From NCBI RefSeq assembly GCF_900197875.1, contig NZ_FZMO01000368.1, forward strand, positions 1 to 38,029: a DNA stretch of 38,029 nt, read 5' to 3'. Position 1 is the stretch's first letter. The number at the start of each line of letters is the position of its first letter. The position numbers and the translations under genes are program-made. The notes under the pieces were generated by a model. The model was not told the DNA's origin, did not search any database, and saw only the letters and a list, made by a program, of their open reading frames with translations. Origin of the DNA: Frankia canadensis (GTDB taxonomy: Bacteria; Actinomycetota; Actinomycetes; Frankiales; Frankiaceae). Shown in pieces: positions 16,182 through 24,876 of this stretch.

Positions 16182-17705
16182 TCAGAAGCGCTCGAAGCCA
16201 CGCCGCAGCTCCCAGTCGGTGACAGTCCGCTCGTAGCTGGCCAGCTCCACCTCGCCCGCGTGGGCCAGATGGGCGACCACCCGCTCGCCGAAGGCCGCCT
16301 CGGCGAGCGGGCTGGACCGCCACCGGTCGACGGCCTCGCGCAGCGTCGAGGGCAACGGCGGCAGGTCCGGCATGGTGAAGGCATTGCCGACCCGGCCGGG
16401 TTCGAGCGTCAGATTCCGCTCGATCCCGTGGCGGCCGGCCGCGATCATGCCGGCGACGGCCAGGTAGGGGTTGGCGTCGCCGCCGGGCACCCGGTGCTCG
16501 ATGCGCAGCCCGCCGCCGGCACCGACGACCCGCACCGCGCAGGTGCGGTTGTCCCGGCCCCAGCTGACGCCCGTCGGCGCGAACGCACCCGGCGCCAGCC
16601 GCTTGTAGGAGTTGACGTTCGGCGCGAACAGCAACGTGAAGTCCGCCATGCACGCCAGCTGCCCTGCGACGAACGACCGCATCATCGGCGACATCCCGTC
16701 CGTGCCGTGCGGGGCACCCCCAGGCGCGGTCGGCTGGACGGTGGACGGTGACCGGTCCGCCGCGCCGGCGCCGGCCCGTGCGGGGGACGCGGCGAAGACC
16801 GGCGTGCCGTCGTCCACCGCCCGCAGCGACAGGTGGACGTGGCACGAGTTGCCCTCGCCCGTGTCGTACTTGGCCATGAAGGTCAGCGCCTGGCCGGCGG
16901 CGGCGGCCAGCTTCTTCGCGGTCGTCTTGTACAGGGCATGGTTGTCGCAGGCGCGCAGCGCGTCGGCGTACCGGAAGACGATCTCGTACTGGCCCGGATG
17001 GACCTCCCCCCGGGCCGACTCGATCGCGATGCCCGCGCCGGCCATCGCCTGCCGGATGCGGCGGGTGAGCTCGTCGAGGTCCTCGGTGCCGAACAGCGCG
17101 TAGTCGATGTTGTAGCGGCTGGCCGGGGTCAGGCCCGACCACGAGCGCCGCGCCGCCCGCCGGTAGGACTCGCGGAAGACCAGGAACTCCAGCTCCGTGC
17201 CGGCGTGGGCGGACAGGCCGGCGTCGGCGAGCGCGTCGAGCTGGCGGCGCAGCACCGAGCGGGGGGCCACGTCCACCGGGGAACCGTCGGGCCAGAAGGC
17301 GTCCGCCATGACCACGGCCGAGGCGTGCCGCCAGGGGGCCCGGCGCAGGCTGGTCAGGTCCGGCCGCAGCCGCAGGTCGCCGAAGCCGTCGTACCAGGGG
17401 GTGCGTGGATACCCGCCGTTGTCCGGCCGCATGTCGACGTCGACCGCGTGCAGATAGGTGCAGGCGCCCAGTCCCTGGTCGAGCACCTCCCCGGACAGGT
17501 GCTCGGGGGACACACAGCTGCCGACCAGCCTGCCCTGCAGATCGACGGTGGCGACGATGACCTCGTCGACCGGGTCGGCGCCGGTCAGCAGCTCCCGCAG
17601 ATCCGCCACGGCCGGCAGGGCGGGTGAGGCGGGCGCGCTGGGCACGGCGGGCACGGGCGGCTGCTCCGAGCGGGCGGGTGGGATCGATGCCGGCATCGAC
17701 GTCAC
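16182..17705 (-). CDS. Glutamine synthetase-like ligase (gamma-glutamyl-amine synthetase type) in the siderophore operon
   Basis: A 507-residue glutamine-synthetase-fold enzyme with both domains. The N-terminal beta-grasp part is at about 45-140. Catalytic features follow: AGTELEFLVF (metal glutamates), GEVHPGQYEIVF, GNSCHVHLSL (nucleotide/metal histidine), PNVNSYKRLAPGAFAPTGVSWGRDNR, and LRIEHRVPGGDANPYLA. It should therefore join the gamma-carboxyl of glutamate, or a similar acid, to an amine using ATP. The adenylylation-loop motif of housekeeping GlnA was not seen. It resembles actinobacterial GlnA3/GlnA4-type enzymes, which act on polyamines or ethanolamine. An extra Ala/Pro/Gly-rich insert of about 30 residues lies near 320-350. 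The gene starts 16 bases after the preceding siderophore synthetase with a GGAG site, as the last gene of the operon. A tailoring role or diamine glutamylation are both possible. Confidence 0.85.
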   Translation of the reverse strand: MTSMPASIPPARSEQPPVPAVPSAPASPALPAVADLRELLTGADPVDEVIVATVDLQGRLVGSCVSPEHLSGEVLDQGLGACTYLHAVDVDMRPDNGGYPRTPWYDGFGDLRLRPDLTSLRRAPWRHASAVVMADAFWPDGSPVDVAPRSVLRRQLDALADAGLSAHAGTELEFLVFRESYRRAARRSWSGLTPASRYNIDYALFGTEDLDELTRRIRQAMAGAGIAIESARGEVHPGQYEIVFRYADALRACDNHALYKTTAKKLAAAAGQALTFMAKYDTGEGNSCHVHLSLRAVDDGTPVFAASPARAGAGAADRSPSTVQPTAPGGAPHGTDGMSPMMRSFVAGQLACMADFTLLFAPNVNSYKRLAPGAFAPTGVSWGRDNRTCAVRVVGAGGGLRIEHRVPGGDANPYLAVAGMIAAGRHGIERNLTLEPGRVGNAFTMPDLPPLPSTLREAVDRWRSSPLAEAAFGERVVAHLAHAGEVELASYERTVTDWELRRGFERF

Positions 17706-17721
17706 GTCTACTCCGTTCGTT

Positions 17722-19851
17722 TCACGGTGCCGCCGGTTCGGGCGGTGTCCCGCCCGCCGGGACGATCGCCACCGGGTTCACGACCGTCCCGTCCATCAGG
17801 TCGAACCCGCCGTCGCGATCCGCCCGGTCGTGGAACCCGGCGCCCGCGAACTGCTCGCGGTTCAGGCAGACCCGCTCGAAGGCCGGACGGAGCAGGGCGG
17901 CGTCCTCGAAGCGGTCACGCAGCTGCGGGAAGCGCCCGTGGTACTCGTCGACCTCGTGCCGGACGAGTCGCCAGAACTCCTCCTCCTCGACCCGGAGATG
18001 ATCCGCCACCAGCACCGAGAAGTAGCGGAAGTGGCCCGCGAACACGGCGGACAGCACCGAGTGCGCCAGCACCCGGCCCGGCCAGCGACGGCAGTACCGC
18101 TCGACCGGCGCGGACAGACCCGACGGTTGTGCAGGGACGCCCTCGACCAGTTCGATGTCGGCGCCGAAGTCCTTGATCGCGATTCGGCAGGGCAGGCCGT
18201 CCGCGTCGAACACGCACAGGACGTTCTCGCCGTGCGGGGTGAACGCGACGCCGTAGCGACAGAGGTAGTGCAGCAGCGGTGGCAGCAGCGAGGTGAGCAG
18301 CGCCGAGATCCACGCCCGTGCGGGCCGGCCCGACCGGGCCACCAGCTCGGTGACCAGCGCCCGTCCGTCCGAGCCGACCATGAGCAGCGACGCGAGGCTG
18401 CGGACCCGCTCGCCCGGGGCCAGCAGCCCCTCCACCGGATCGCGCCAGAGCACCCCGAGCAGCTCGTGCAGCCGGTAGGGCGCCCCGGGCAGGGTGCCGT
18501 AGACCGGATGGGTCACCGCCGCGCCGGCCACCTCGGGCAGCGGCAGCACCGCGGTGACGTCCCGCAGGAACGGGTCGGACTCCCGCAGGTCGAGCAGCCA
18601 GCGGGACACGGCCGGGCCGGCCGCGGCGTCCGCCGCCGACATCCCGCGCCACACCAGAGTGTTGCGGATCATCAGCGCCAGCTTGACGTTGCGGCGCTCC
18701 GGGTGGTCCACGTTGGCGAGGGTGCGCACCGCCTGCAGGGGGAGGTAGCGGTCCGGCGCCTCGCCCAGCGGGACCAGCCCGCCGGCGGCGAGCTCGGCGG
18801 CGAACATCGGCACGATCACGTTCTCCCACTGCCACGGATGCACGGGCAGCCACACGTAGTCCGCGGCCAGCCCCGCGAGGGTGGTGTCCGCCAGCGCGCG
18901 GGCCAGGGCGTCGGTGAACCGGGCGCGGGTCGGCTCGTCGAGCTCCTCGCGCAGCAACGCCGCCTGGTCCGATCGGGCGGTGCCGTCGGCGTGCGTCGGC
19001 CCGGGACCGGCCACCGGCGGGCGGGGAGCACCGTCGCCGCTTCGCCGCGGGTCACCGGGGTCCGGATCGGACTCGCCGGTTCCGATCGCGTGGAAGATCC
19101 CGAGGCGCGGATGTGCGGCCACCCAGCGCAGCCGGAACGGCGCGCGAGCCTCGGGGGTATATCGGTCGACCGCGGCGCCGAGGCCGAGCCGACCCTTGTT
19201 CGCGACGAGGCAGGGGTGGCCCGACTGATGGCCCTCCAGCGCGGCGAAGGGCAGGTCGGCGAGCTCCGCGGCCGACCGTGCGGTGGCCAGCAGGCGCTCG
19301 TCGGCCGTCTGGGTCGCGACGAGGTCGCGCACCACGTCGGCGAGGACGTCGTCGCTCCAGCCGAGCAGCTCCCGGACGTCGAGCAGGAAGCGGACCGGGT
19401 CGTCCGCGCTCTCCGTGTCCTCCGCCGCGACCGTGTCCTCCGCCGCGACCGTGTCCGCCGCGTCGACGTCCGCCCCGTCGACCGTCGGGGTGGCGTGATG
19501 CGGGTCAACGGTGCCGTGCGTCCCGGCGGCGTCAACCGCCCCGGCCGCGCGGGTGCCGGCGGCCGTGCGGCGCAGGCTGGCCGGGTCGATCCACCAGGAG
19601 CCGAAGGTGCCCCGCCGGGCGCGGAACCGATAGACGGCCGTGGCGGCCGAGACCCGGTAGCCGCGGCTGGGGCCCCGCCCGATCGGGGGAGGATCCTGGG
19701 AGATCGCGGCATGGTCCTCCGGCTCGTCCGGTTCGGGCGAGAGCAGCTCCTCATAGGCCAGCTCGGCGAGCAGGCGGGTCAGCAGCGCGCGGCCGGCCCG
19801 CTGCCAGCCGGCCGCCCCCGGCCGGGTCCGGCCCTCCGTGGCGTGGGTCAA
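17722..19851 (-). CDS. IucA/IucC family siderophore synthetase (second copy)
   Basis: A 709-residue NRPS-independent siderophore synthetase. It adenylates a carboxylate, usually of citrate, and condenses it with an amine or hydroxamate-amine. Visible family features are an ATP-site motif in variant form (EGHQSGHPCLVANKGRLGLG, near 205), LPVHPWQWENVI, RTLANVDHPERRNVKLALMIRNTLVWRG, and the C-terminal FTPHGENVLCVFD and IAIKDFGADIEL. A FhuF-like C-terminal stretch follows. The variant ATP motif differs from the GHPFHP form of the other synthetase here, so the two probably add at different steps. An acidic linker near residues 130-155 carries an 18-bp repeat (AAEDTV). The start is TTG, overlapping the upstream TGA by the TTGA arrangement; it is the only start that fits the conserved N-terminal helix. 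Confidence 0.95.
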   Translation of the reverse strand: MTHATEGRTRPGAAGWQRAGRALLTRLLAELAYEELLSPEPDEPEDHAAISQDPPPIGRGPSRGYRVSAATAVYRFRARRGTFGSWWIDPASLRRTAAGTRAAGAVDAAGTHGTVDPHHATPTVDGADVDAADTVAAEDTVAAEDTESADDPVRFLLDVRELLGWSDDVLADVVRDLVATQTADERLLATARSAAELADLPFAALEGHQSGHPCLVANKGRLGLGAAVDRYTPEARAPFRLRWVAAHPRLGIFHAIGTGESDPDPGDPRRSGDGAPRPPVAGPGPTHADGTARSDQAALLREELDEPTRARFTDALARALADTTLAGLAADYVWLPVHPWQWENVIVPMFAAELAAGGLVPLGEAPDRYLPLQAVRTLANVDHPERRNVKLALMIRNTLVWRGMSAADAAAGPAVSRWLLDLRESDPFLRDVTAVLPLPEVAGAAVTHPVYGTLPGAPYRLHELLGVLWRDPVEGLLAPGERVRSLASLLMVGSDGRALVTELVARSGRPARAWISALLTSLLPPLLHYLCRYGVAFTPHGENVLCVFDADGLPCRIAIKDFGADIELVEGVPAQPSGLSAPVERYCRRWPGRVLAHSVLSAVFAGHFRYFSVLVADHLRVEEEEFWRLVRHEVDEYHGRFPQLRDRFEDAALLRPAFERVCLNREQFAGAGFHDRADRDGGFDLMDGTVVNPVAIVPAGGTPPEPAAP
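19415..19450. repeat. In-frame 18-bp tandem repeat inside the second siderophore synthetase gene
   Basis: GTGTCCTCCGCCGCGACC occurs twice in tandem (19415-19432, 19433-19450), followed by a partial third copy. It encodes an acidic TVAAED linker, outside the recognised motifs. Confidence 0.8.
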
Positions 19852-21404
19852 CGGTTGGCCTCGTGCAGGACGGCGTCATGCCCGGCGGCGCCGGCCTGGC
19901 CCGATCGGGGGCCGCCCGGATCGGGGTGGGCCTGGTCCGGTTCGGTGGGGGCGCCGAACGTCGTGAACGCGGACGGCGGCGGGAGCCGGTGGGCGCGCCC
20001 ACCGGTCAGGTCGTCGAGGATCACCGCGGCGCGCCAGGCGCCCAGCCCGAGGTCCGGCGCGCCGACCCCGTGGGTGTGCAGCTCGGCGTTCTGCACGTAG
20101 ACGCGGCCGGTCAGCTCCGGGTCCGTCGCCACCCGGTAGCGGCGGTCGATGCGCAAGCGGCCCTGGCCGTCGAGGTCGAACCGGTCGGCCACCGGGTCGA
20201 GCGGTGCCGGCCGGCGGGGGGCGTACCCGGTCGCCAGCACCATCGCGTCCGCGGTCAGGGTGAAGTGGCGGTCCTGGTCGCGGTGGTGGCAGGTCAGTGT
20301 GATCGGCCCGTCCGGCGCGGCCTGGGCGGCGGCGCGTACCTCGACGCCGGGCAGCAGGGTGGCGGCGGCGTCGGCGCCGTCGATCGTCCGCTCGTAGAGC
20401 ACGTCGTAGATCTGCCCGATCGTGTCCACGTCGATGGCCCGGTGCAGCTGCCACTGGGCGGGCACGAGGGCGTCCCGGCGCCGCGGTGGCAGGCCGTGGA
20501 AGTAGCGGACGTGGTCGGGGGTGAACTGCTCGAGGCCCAGCTTGGAGTACTCCATCGGGGCGAACGCGGGCGTGCGGCTGATCCAGGTGAGGTGCTGGCG
20601 CTCGGGCCGCTGGGCGCGGAGCAGGTCGGCGAACACCTCGGCGCCCGACTGGCCCGAACCGACCACGGCGACCCGCCCGAGCGGGGCCAGGTCCGCGCGT
20701 CGTTCCAGATACCGCGCCGCGTGGAACGCCCGGAGCGGGCTGACCGCGGCGAAGGCGGCGGGCACGCTCGGCTCGGTGCCGATCCCGAGGACCACATGCC
20801 GCGCCGACACCACCCGCGTCGACCAGGCGGCCCCGCGCCCCGTCTCGTCGCGCCCCATCTCGTCGCGGGCCGTCTCGTCGGGTGAGGCCCCGGCCGGGGG
20901 TGCGCAGCGGCTCAGCGCGATGCGGAACAGCCCCGCCTGCGCGTCCCAGCGGACCGCGTCCACCCGCACCCCGAAATGGGTGCTGGCGAGACTGTCGGCG
21001 ACCCATCGGCAGTAGGCGTCGTACTCGCGGCGGGGGATGTGGAACCGCTCGTAGAAGTAGAAGCGGAACAGGCGGTCGTGGGCCCGCAGGTAGGCCAGGA
21101 ACGACCACGGGCTGGTCGGGTCGATGAGGGTGACCAGATCGGCCAGGAACGGCACCTGCAGGGTGGCGCCGTCCAGCAGCAGCCCCGGATGCCAGCTGAA
21201 CACCGGCGCCTGGTCGAAGAACGCGGCGCGCAGGCCCGGCACCCCGTCGGCGAGCGCGGCGAGCGACAGGTTGAACGGACCCAGCCCGATGCCCACGAGG
21301 TCGTGGACCGGGTCGTCCCGGTCGTCCCGGTCGCCGCGCGACGCCGGCACGACCACCGCGCCCGGCGGCGGGTCATCGGACGGGAAGGGGATGCGCGACG
21401 TCAC
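19848..21404 (-). CDS. FAD-dependent diamine/lysine/ornithine N-hydroxylase
   Basis: A 518-residue flavin monooxygenase of the IucD/RhbE/SidA group, which hydroxylates the terminal amine of lysine, ornithine or a diamine to prepare a hydroxamate. Motifs: FAD site DLVGIGLGPFNLSLAAL near residue 37, substrate-side FSWHPGLLLDGATLQVPFLADLVTLIDPTSPWSFLAYL, NADPH site RVAVVGSGQSGAEVFADLL, and the late DAMVLATGYAPRRP. Because the first two operon genes should make 1,3-diaminopropane, that diamine is the likely substrate. The frame is open far upstream, but the GTG at 21404 is chosen: it gives a normal N-terminus and forms a GTGA overlap with the preceding stop. Confidence 0.95.
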   Translation of the reverse strand: MTSRIPFPSDDPPPGAVVVPASRGDRDDRDDPVHDLVGIGLGPFNLSLAALADGVPGLRAAFFDQAPVFSWHPGLLLDGATLQVPFLADLVTLIDPTSPWSFLAYLRAHDRLFRFYFYERFHIPRREYDAYCRWVADSLASTHFGVRVDAVRWDAQAGLFRIALSRCAPPAGASPDETARDEMGRDETGRGAAWSTRVVSARHVVLGIGTEPSVPAAFAAVSPLRAFHAARYLERRADLAPLGRVAVVGSGQSGAEVFADLLRAQRPERQHLTWISRTPAFAPMEYSKLGLEQFTPDHVRYFHGLPPRRRDALVPAQWQLHRAIDVDTIGQIYDVLYERTIDGADAAATLLPGVEVRAAAQAAPDGPITLTCHHRDQDRHFTLTADAMVLATGYAPRRPAPLDPVADRFDLDGQGRLRIDRRYRVATDPELTGRVYVQNAELHTHGVGAPDLGLGAWRAAVILDDLTGGRAHRLPPPSAFTTFGAPTEPDQAHPDPGGPRSGQAGAAGHDAVLHEANR

Positions 21405-23302
21405 GGTGCGGCCTCCAGCAGGGGGTTGGTGATCCGTACGTAGACCGACTGGGTGGCCACCGGCCCCGTCAGCTCGTCCCGGCCGTCGACGCAGGTGCGC
21501 AGGTTGGCCTTGCAGGGCAGCGTCGCGGCGGTGAGCAGGGTGTGCGCCAGCCGGAGCCGGCCGGCGGGTACGCGGTCCGGCTCCTGGTCCGGACGGGCGG
21601 GGTCGGCGAGCCGGGTGAGCAGCGCCCGTACCCGTCCGAGCAGACGGTGCTCGTCGGCGACACCGGCGGCCCCCAGCGCCCCGACGACGGCGAGGACGTT
21701 GTTGATGATCAGGTAGTAGGCGACCCGCTCGGCCACCAGGTCGTCGTCGAAGACGAGATCGAGGCCGTCGGCACAGCCGGGGATCAGGTGCTGCGCGCTG
21801 GCGGCCGCCGACGCCGTCACGTAGTAGCCCTGGCTGTCGCGGTACCAGCCGGCGACGGGCCAGCCGTCGGCGTCCACCGTCAGCAGGGTGTTCTGCAGGT
21901 GTGCCTCGACCCCCACCCCACAGCGCAGGTAGAGGTCGAGCACCGGGGCGACCAGGACGGCCAGGTACCGCTCGAACCAGCTCACCGCGAGGTCCTCCAC
22001 CGGCTCGTTGCCGCGCTCGGCCCGGCGGAGCAGGAGCACCGGCAGCATCGCCGCGCGGGCCCGGCCCCGGCTGTCCGCCGCGAGGTCCGGCCGGGCGGCG
22101 ACGAGCGCCGACAGGCACACCGCCCGGTCGGTGGCGCCGAACGGGTTGACGCGGACGGCGGTCTCCAGCCCGATCGCGGCCCGCGCCGCCGGCCGGTCCG
22201 GATGGGTCACCGCCACCCACGCGGGCTCCCCGATCAGGTGGAACGCCGGGTGACGGGCGGCGAGCGGGTCGCCGAGGCCGGCGTCGAACAGGCGGCTGAC
22301 CATCTCCGCCAGGCGCAGCTCCCCGAGCTGGAGGACCCGCCGCGAGTTCGTGATGCGCAGCCCGAGGGAGAGCTTGAGCATGACCGGGCTGTCCGGCCGC
22401 CAGACCGTCCGCAGGGACGTCGTGGGGTACCAGCGCGGCCCGGACACGCCGAGGTCGACCAGACGCCCGTCGGCGAGCAGCTCGGCGGCCGCTCCCTCGC
22501 CGCGTCCCGTCAGCTCCGCCGCCTGCCACGGGTGTGCGGGCAGTATCAGGTAGCCGGGCGGGACGTCGACGCCACCGGACAGGTCCGCGAGCAGCTCGGC
22601 GAGCCCGGCCTGGCGGTGTCCCCCCTCCCACTCGGGCATGGAGCCGACAGCGGGGCGGCGCGCGGTCGCGGCGGTGTCGCCGGACCGCCGGACAGCCGTG
22701 CCCAGTCGCGGTGCCGTCCCGGAGGTGGCGACGGCGTCGGGATGGGCGGCGAACCAGTGCAACGCGAAGGACCCGGCCCGTTCGGGGGAGTACACCGCCA
22801 TCGCCCGATCCGACGCGCCCTGCCGGCTCTGCGCCGCCGGGTGGAACGGATGGCCGCTGACCGACGCCTGCTCGGCGGCCAGGAACGGCGGTGGCCGCTG
22901 GCCCGTTCGGGTCCCCGCCGCCCGGCGGGCCTCGAGGTGGCCGGCGATGCGCCGAGCAGAGTCGATCATCCGGCCGAGCGCCTCGGTGCCGGCGGCGGCC
23001 GGCAGGCCCCGTGCCGCGGTGACCTCCCGCACGAGCAGGGCCGCGAGCAGGCCCGCGTCGAGCGTCGACGGCTCGCCGCCGGGGGACACCAGCTCGACCG
23101 GGCCGAACCGGTGCCACCCGCAGACCGACCGGTGGCTGATGGCGGCGCGGACCGACAGGCCCGAGGCAGGCAGCTCGAAGCGGGCCGTCCGAGCGCCCGG
23201 GGGAAGGTCGATTCCGGCCTCGCGCAGCCAGCAGCGCAGCAGGGTCTCCAGAGCGACGTCGTCGGCGACGTCCGTGGCGGCGGGCGGCTCGCCGCCGGTC
23301 AT
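21401..23302 (-). CDS. IucA/IucC family siderophore synthetase (first copy)
   Basis: A 633-residue NRPS-independent siderophore synthetase. It has the classic ATP-binding sequence GHPFHPAAQSRQG (about residues 151-163), then YSPERAGSFALHWFAAHPD, YLILPAHPWQ, PTTSLRTVWRPDSPVMLKLSLGLRITNSRR, and the C-terminal VEAHLQNTLLTVDADGWP with a FhuF-like end. Its GHPxHP motif and length match the citrate-activating type that performs the first condensation in aerobactin- and schizokinen-like pathways. The start ATG at 23302 overlaps the upstream decarboxylase stop as ATGA. Its own stop overlaps the hydroxylase start as GTGA, so translation is probably coupled. Substrate order is inferred from family pattern, not tested. 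Confidence 0.95.
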   Translation of the reverse strand: MTGGEPPAATDVADDVALETLLRCWLREAGIDLPPGARTARFELPASGLSVRAAISHRSVCGWHRFGPVELVSPGGEPSTLDAGLLAALLVREVTAARGLPAAAGTEALGRMIDSARRIAGHLEARRAAGTRTGQRPPPFLAAEQASVSGHPFHPAAQSRQGASDRAMAVYSPERAGSFALHWFAAHPDAVATSGTAPRLGTAVRRSGDTAATARRPAVGSMPEWEGGHRQAGLAELLADLSGGVDVPPGYLILPAHPWQAAELTGRGEGAAAELLADGRLVDLGVSGPRWYPTTSLRTVWRPDSPVMLKLSLGLRITNSRRVLQLGELRLAEMVSRLFDAGLGDPLAARHPAFHLIGEPAWVAVTHPDRPAARAAIGLETAVRVNPFGATDRAVCLSALVAARPDLAADSRGRARAAMLPVLLLRRAERGNEPVEDLAVSWFERYLAVLVAPVLDLYLRCGVGVEAHLQNTLLTVDADGWPVAGWYRDSQGYYVTASAAASAQHLIPGCADGLDLVFDDDLVAERVAYYLIINNVLAVVGALGAAGVADEHRLLGRVRALLTRLADPARPDQEPDRVPAGRLRLAHTLLTAATLPCKANLRTCVDGRDELTGPVATQSVYVRITNPLLEAAP

Positions 23303-24876
23303 CGGCTGGCCCGACCGGCGGGGGCGTCCCCCGCGCTCAGCCGGTCGCCGGTCGCGAGGACGAGTCCGATCAGCGCGTCGACATCGGCGGGGGTGGCCTC
23401 CGGATTGAGCAGGGTCAGCTTCAGGTGGATCGCCCGGTCGGGCCCCACCCGCGTCCGGCCCACCACCGCCCGGCCGTCGACGAGCAGCGCGCGCCGGATG
23501 CCGGCGTTGAGTGTGTCCAGTGCCGCCGGGCTCGCGCTCTCGCGGTGGCGCTCGCTCTCGCGGCCGCCGCCTGGCCCGGTCGGAGCGGGCGGACGGTAGC
23601 GGAAGACGACCGTGGTCAGGGTGACCGGGTGCGCGAGCTCGAGCCGGGGTTCGGCGCGGATGGTCCGCTCGGCGTGCCGGGCGAGCTCGTGGCAGGCGTC
23701 GACGCGGGCGCCGAGTCCGTCGCGGCCGAGCGCCCGCAGCGTCACCGCGATCGGGAAGGAGTCGGCCCGCCGAGTGGTGCGCAGCGAGCGGTCCAGCAGG
23801 CTGGTGAAGCCGGCCGCCTCGTCGTCGTCGGAGCGCAGGTACTCCGCGTCCGGGGCCCGCAGGCTCGGCCAGCCGTCCGGGCGGGGGGTGAGGAAGACGC
23901 CGGCCGGAATCGGCTGCCAGCCCAGCTTGTGCAGGTCGAGCGCCACCGAGTCCGCCTGGGCGATGCCCGCGAGCAGGCCGTCCAGCCGCTTGGAGAACAG
24001 CACGCCACCGCCGTAGGCGGCGTCCACGTGCAGCCAGCCGAAGGCCGCCGGATGACCGGCCGGGCCCGCGCCGTTCGGGAGATGCGCGCGCGCCTGCCCG
24101 CACAGCCGGAGACGATGTTCCTCGACGGCCGCGGCGATCTCCGGCAGCGGGTCGACGGCGCCGGCGTCGGTCGTACCCGCCGTGGCGACGACGACGGCGG
24201 GCCCCGCGTGCTCGGCCAGCGCCCGGCGTAGCAGGTCGACCCGCATCCGGTCCCGCTCGTCGGTGGGCACGGCCAGCACCGGCGGGTCGTCCAGGCCGAG
24301 CACGGCGGCGGCGCGGTCGACCGACAGGTGCGCGGCGGCCGAGCGGAACACCCGGATCGTCGGCCTCCGCGCGGCGTCCCGGGCGAGCAGCAGGCCCATG
24401 AGGTTGGACTCGGTCCCGCCGGTGGTGATCGTGCCGGCGGCGAGCGCGGGATCGAAGCCGACGAGGCGCGCGAGCGCGGCGATTACCTCAGTCTCGATGG
24501 TGGTCGCCGCCGGCGCCTGGTCCCACGAGTCCAGCGACGGGTTCAGCGCGCTGACCGCGAGGTCGGCGGCGACCGCCACGGCGAGCGGGGGGCAGTGCAG
24601 ATGGGCGGCGCACCGGGGGTCCGCCGGATCGGCCGAGCCGGCGGCGAGCGCACCCGTCAACCGGGCCAGGGCCACCGCGGGCCCGTCGCCGATAGCGGGG
24701 ATCACCATGGCCCGGTCGAGGGAGGCGCCCAGCGCGTCCCGGACGTCCGCGCGCACCCGCCCGGGGCCGCCGGCGGGCAGAGGGCCGCCCCGGCGGCGGC
24801 GACCGTCCGCCAGCGCGGCCAGGACCACGTCGACGAGCTCGGTGAGATCCGGGTCGGAGCCGGGCGGTCCGGTCAC
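23299..24876 (-). CDS. PLP-dependent decarboxylase, probable L-2,4-diaminobutyrate decarboxylase
   Basis: A 525-residue group II PLP decarboxylase. Signature parts: TTGGTESNLMGLLLARDAA, VATAGTTDAGAVDPLPEI, GWLHVDAAYGGGVLFS, and the cofactor lysine in VALDLHKLGWQPIPAGVF. With the aminotransferase immediately upstream it matches the Dat/Ddc and RhbA/RhbB pairs. These turn aspartate semialdehyde into 2,4-diaminobutyrate and then 1,3-diaminopropane, the amine backbone of schizokinen-type siderophores. The frame continues upstream, but GTG 24876 is chosen because it gives the GTGA overlap and the normal N-terminus (VTGPPGSDPDLTELVDVVLAAL). A short Ser/Glu/Arg-rich insert occurs near residue 440. 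Confidence 0.92.
   Translation of the reverse strand: MTGPPGSDPDLTELVDVVLAALADGRRRRGGPLPAGGPGRVRADVRDALGASLDRAMVIPAIGDGPAVALARLTGALAAGSADPADPRCAAHLHCPPLAVAVAADLAVSALNPSLDSWDQAPAATTIETEVIAALARLVGFDPALAAGTITTGGTESNLMGLLLARDAARRPTIRVFRSAAAHLSVDRAAAVLGLDDPPVLAVPTDERDRMRVDLLRRALAEHAGPAVVVATAGTTDAGAVDPLPEIAAAVEEHRLRLCGQARAHLPNGAGPAGHPAAFGWLHVDAAYGGGVLFSKRLDGLLAGIAQADSVALDLHKLGWQPIPAGVFLTPRPDGWPSLRAPDAEYLRSDDDEAAGFTSLLDRSLRTTRRADSFPIAVTLRALGRDGLGARVDACHELARHAERTIRAEPRLELAHPVTLTTVVFRYRPPAPTGPGGGRESERHRESASPAALDTLNAGIRRALLVDGRAVVGRTRVGPDRAIHLKLTLLNPEATPADVDALIGLVLATGDRLSAGDAPAGRASR

Noticed and set aside
21405-23117. Upstream extension of the N-hydroxylase frame into the first synthetase gene
   Set aside because: The extension overlaps well-defined synthetase motifs in another frame. 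The GTG at 21404 gives the family's normal N-terminus.
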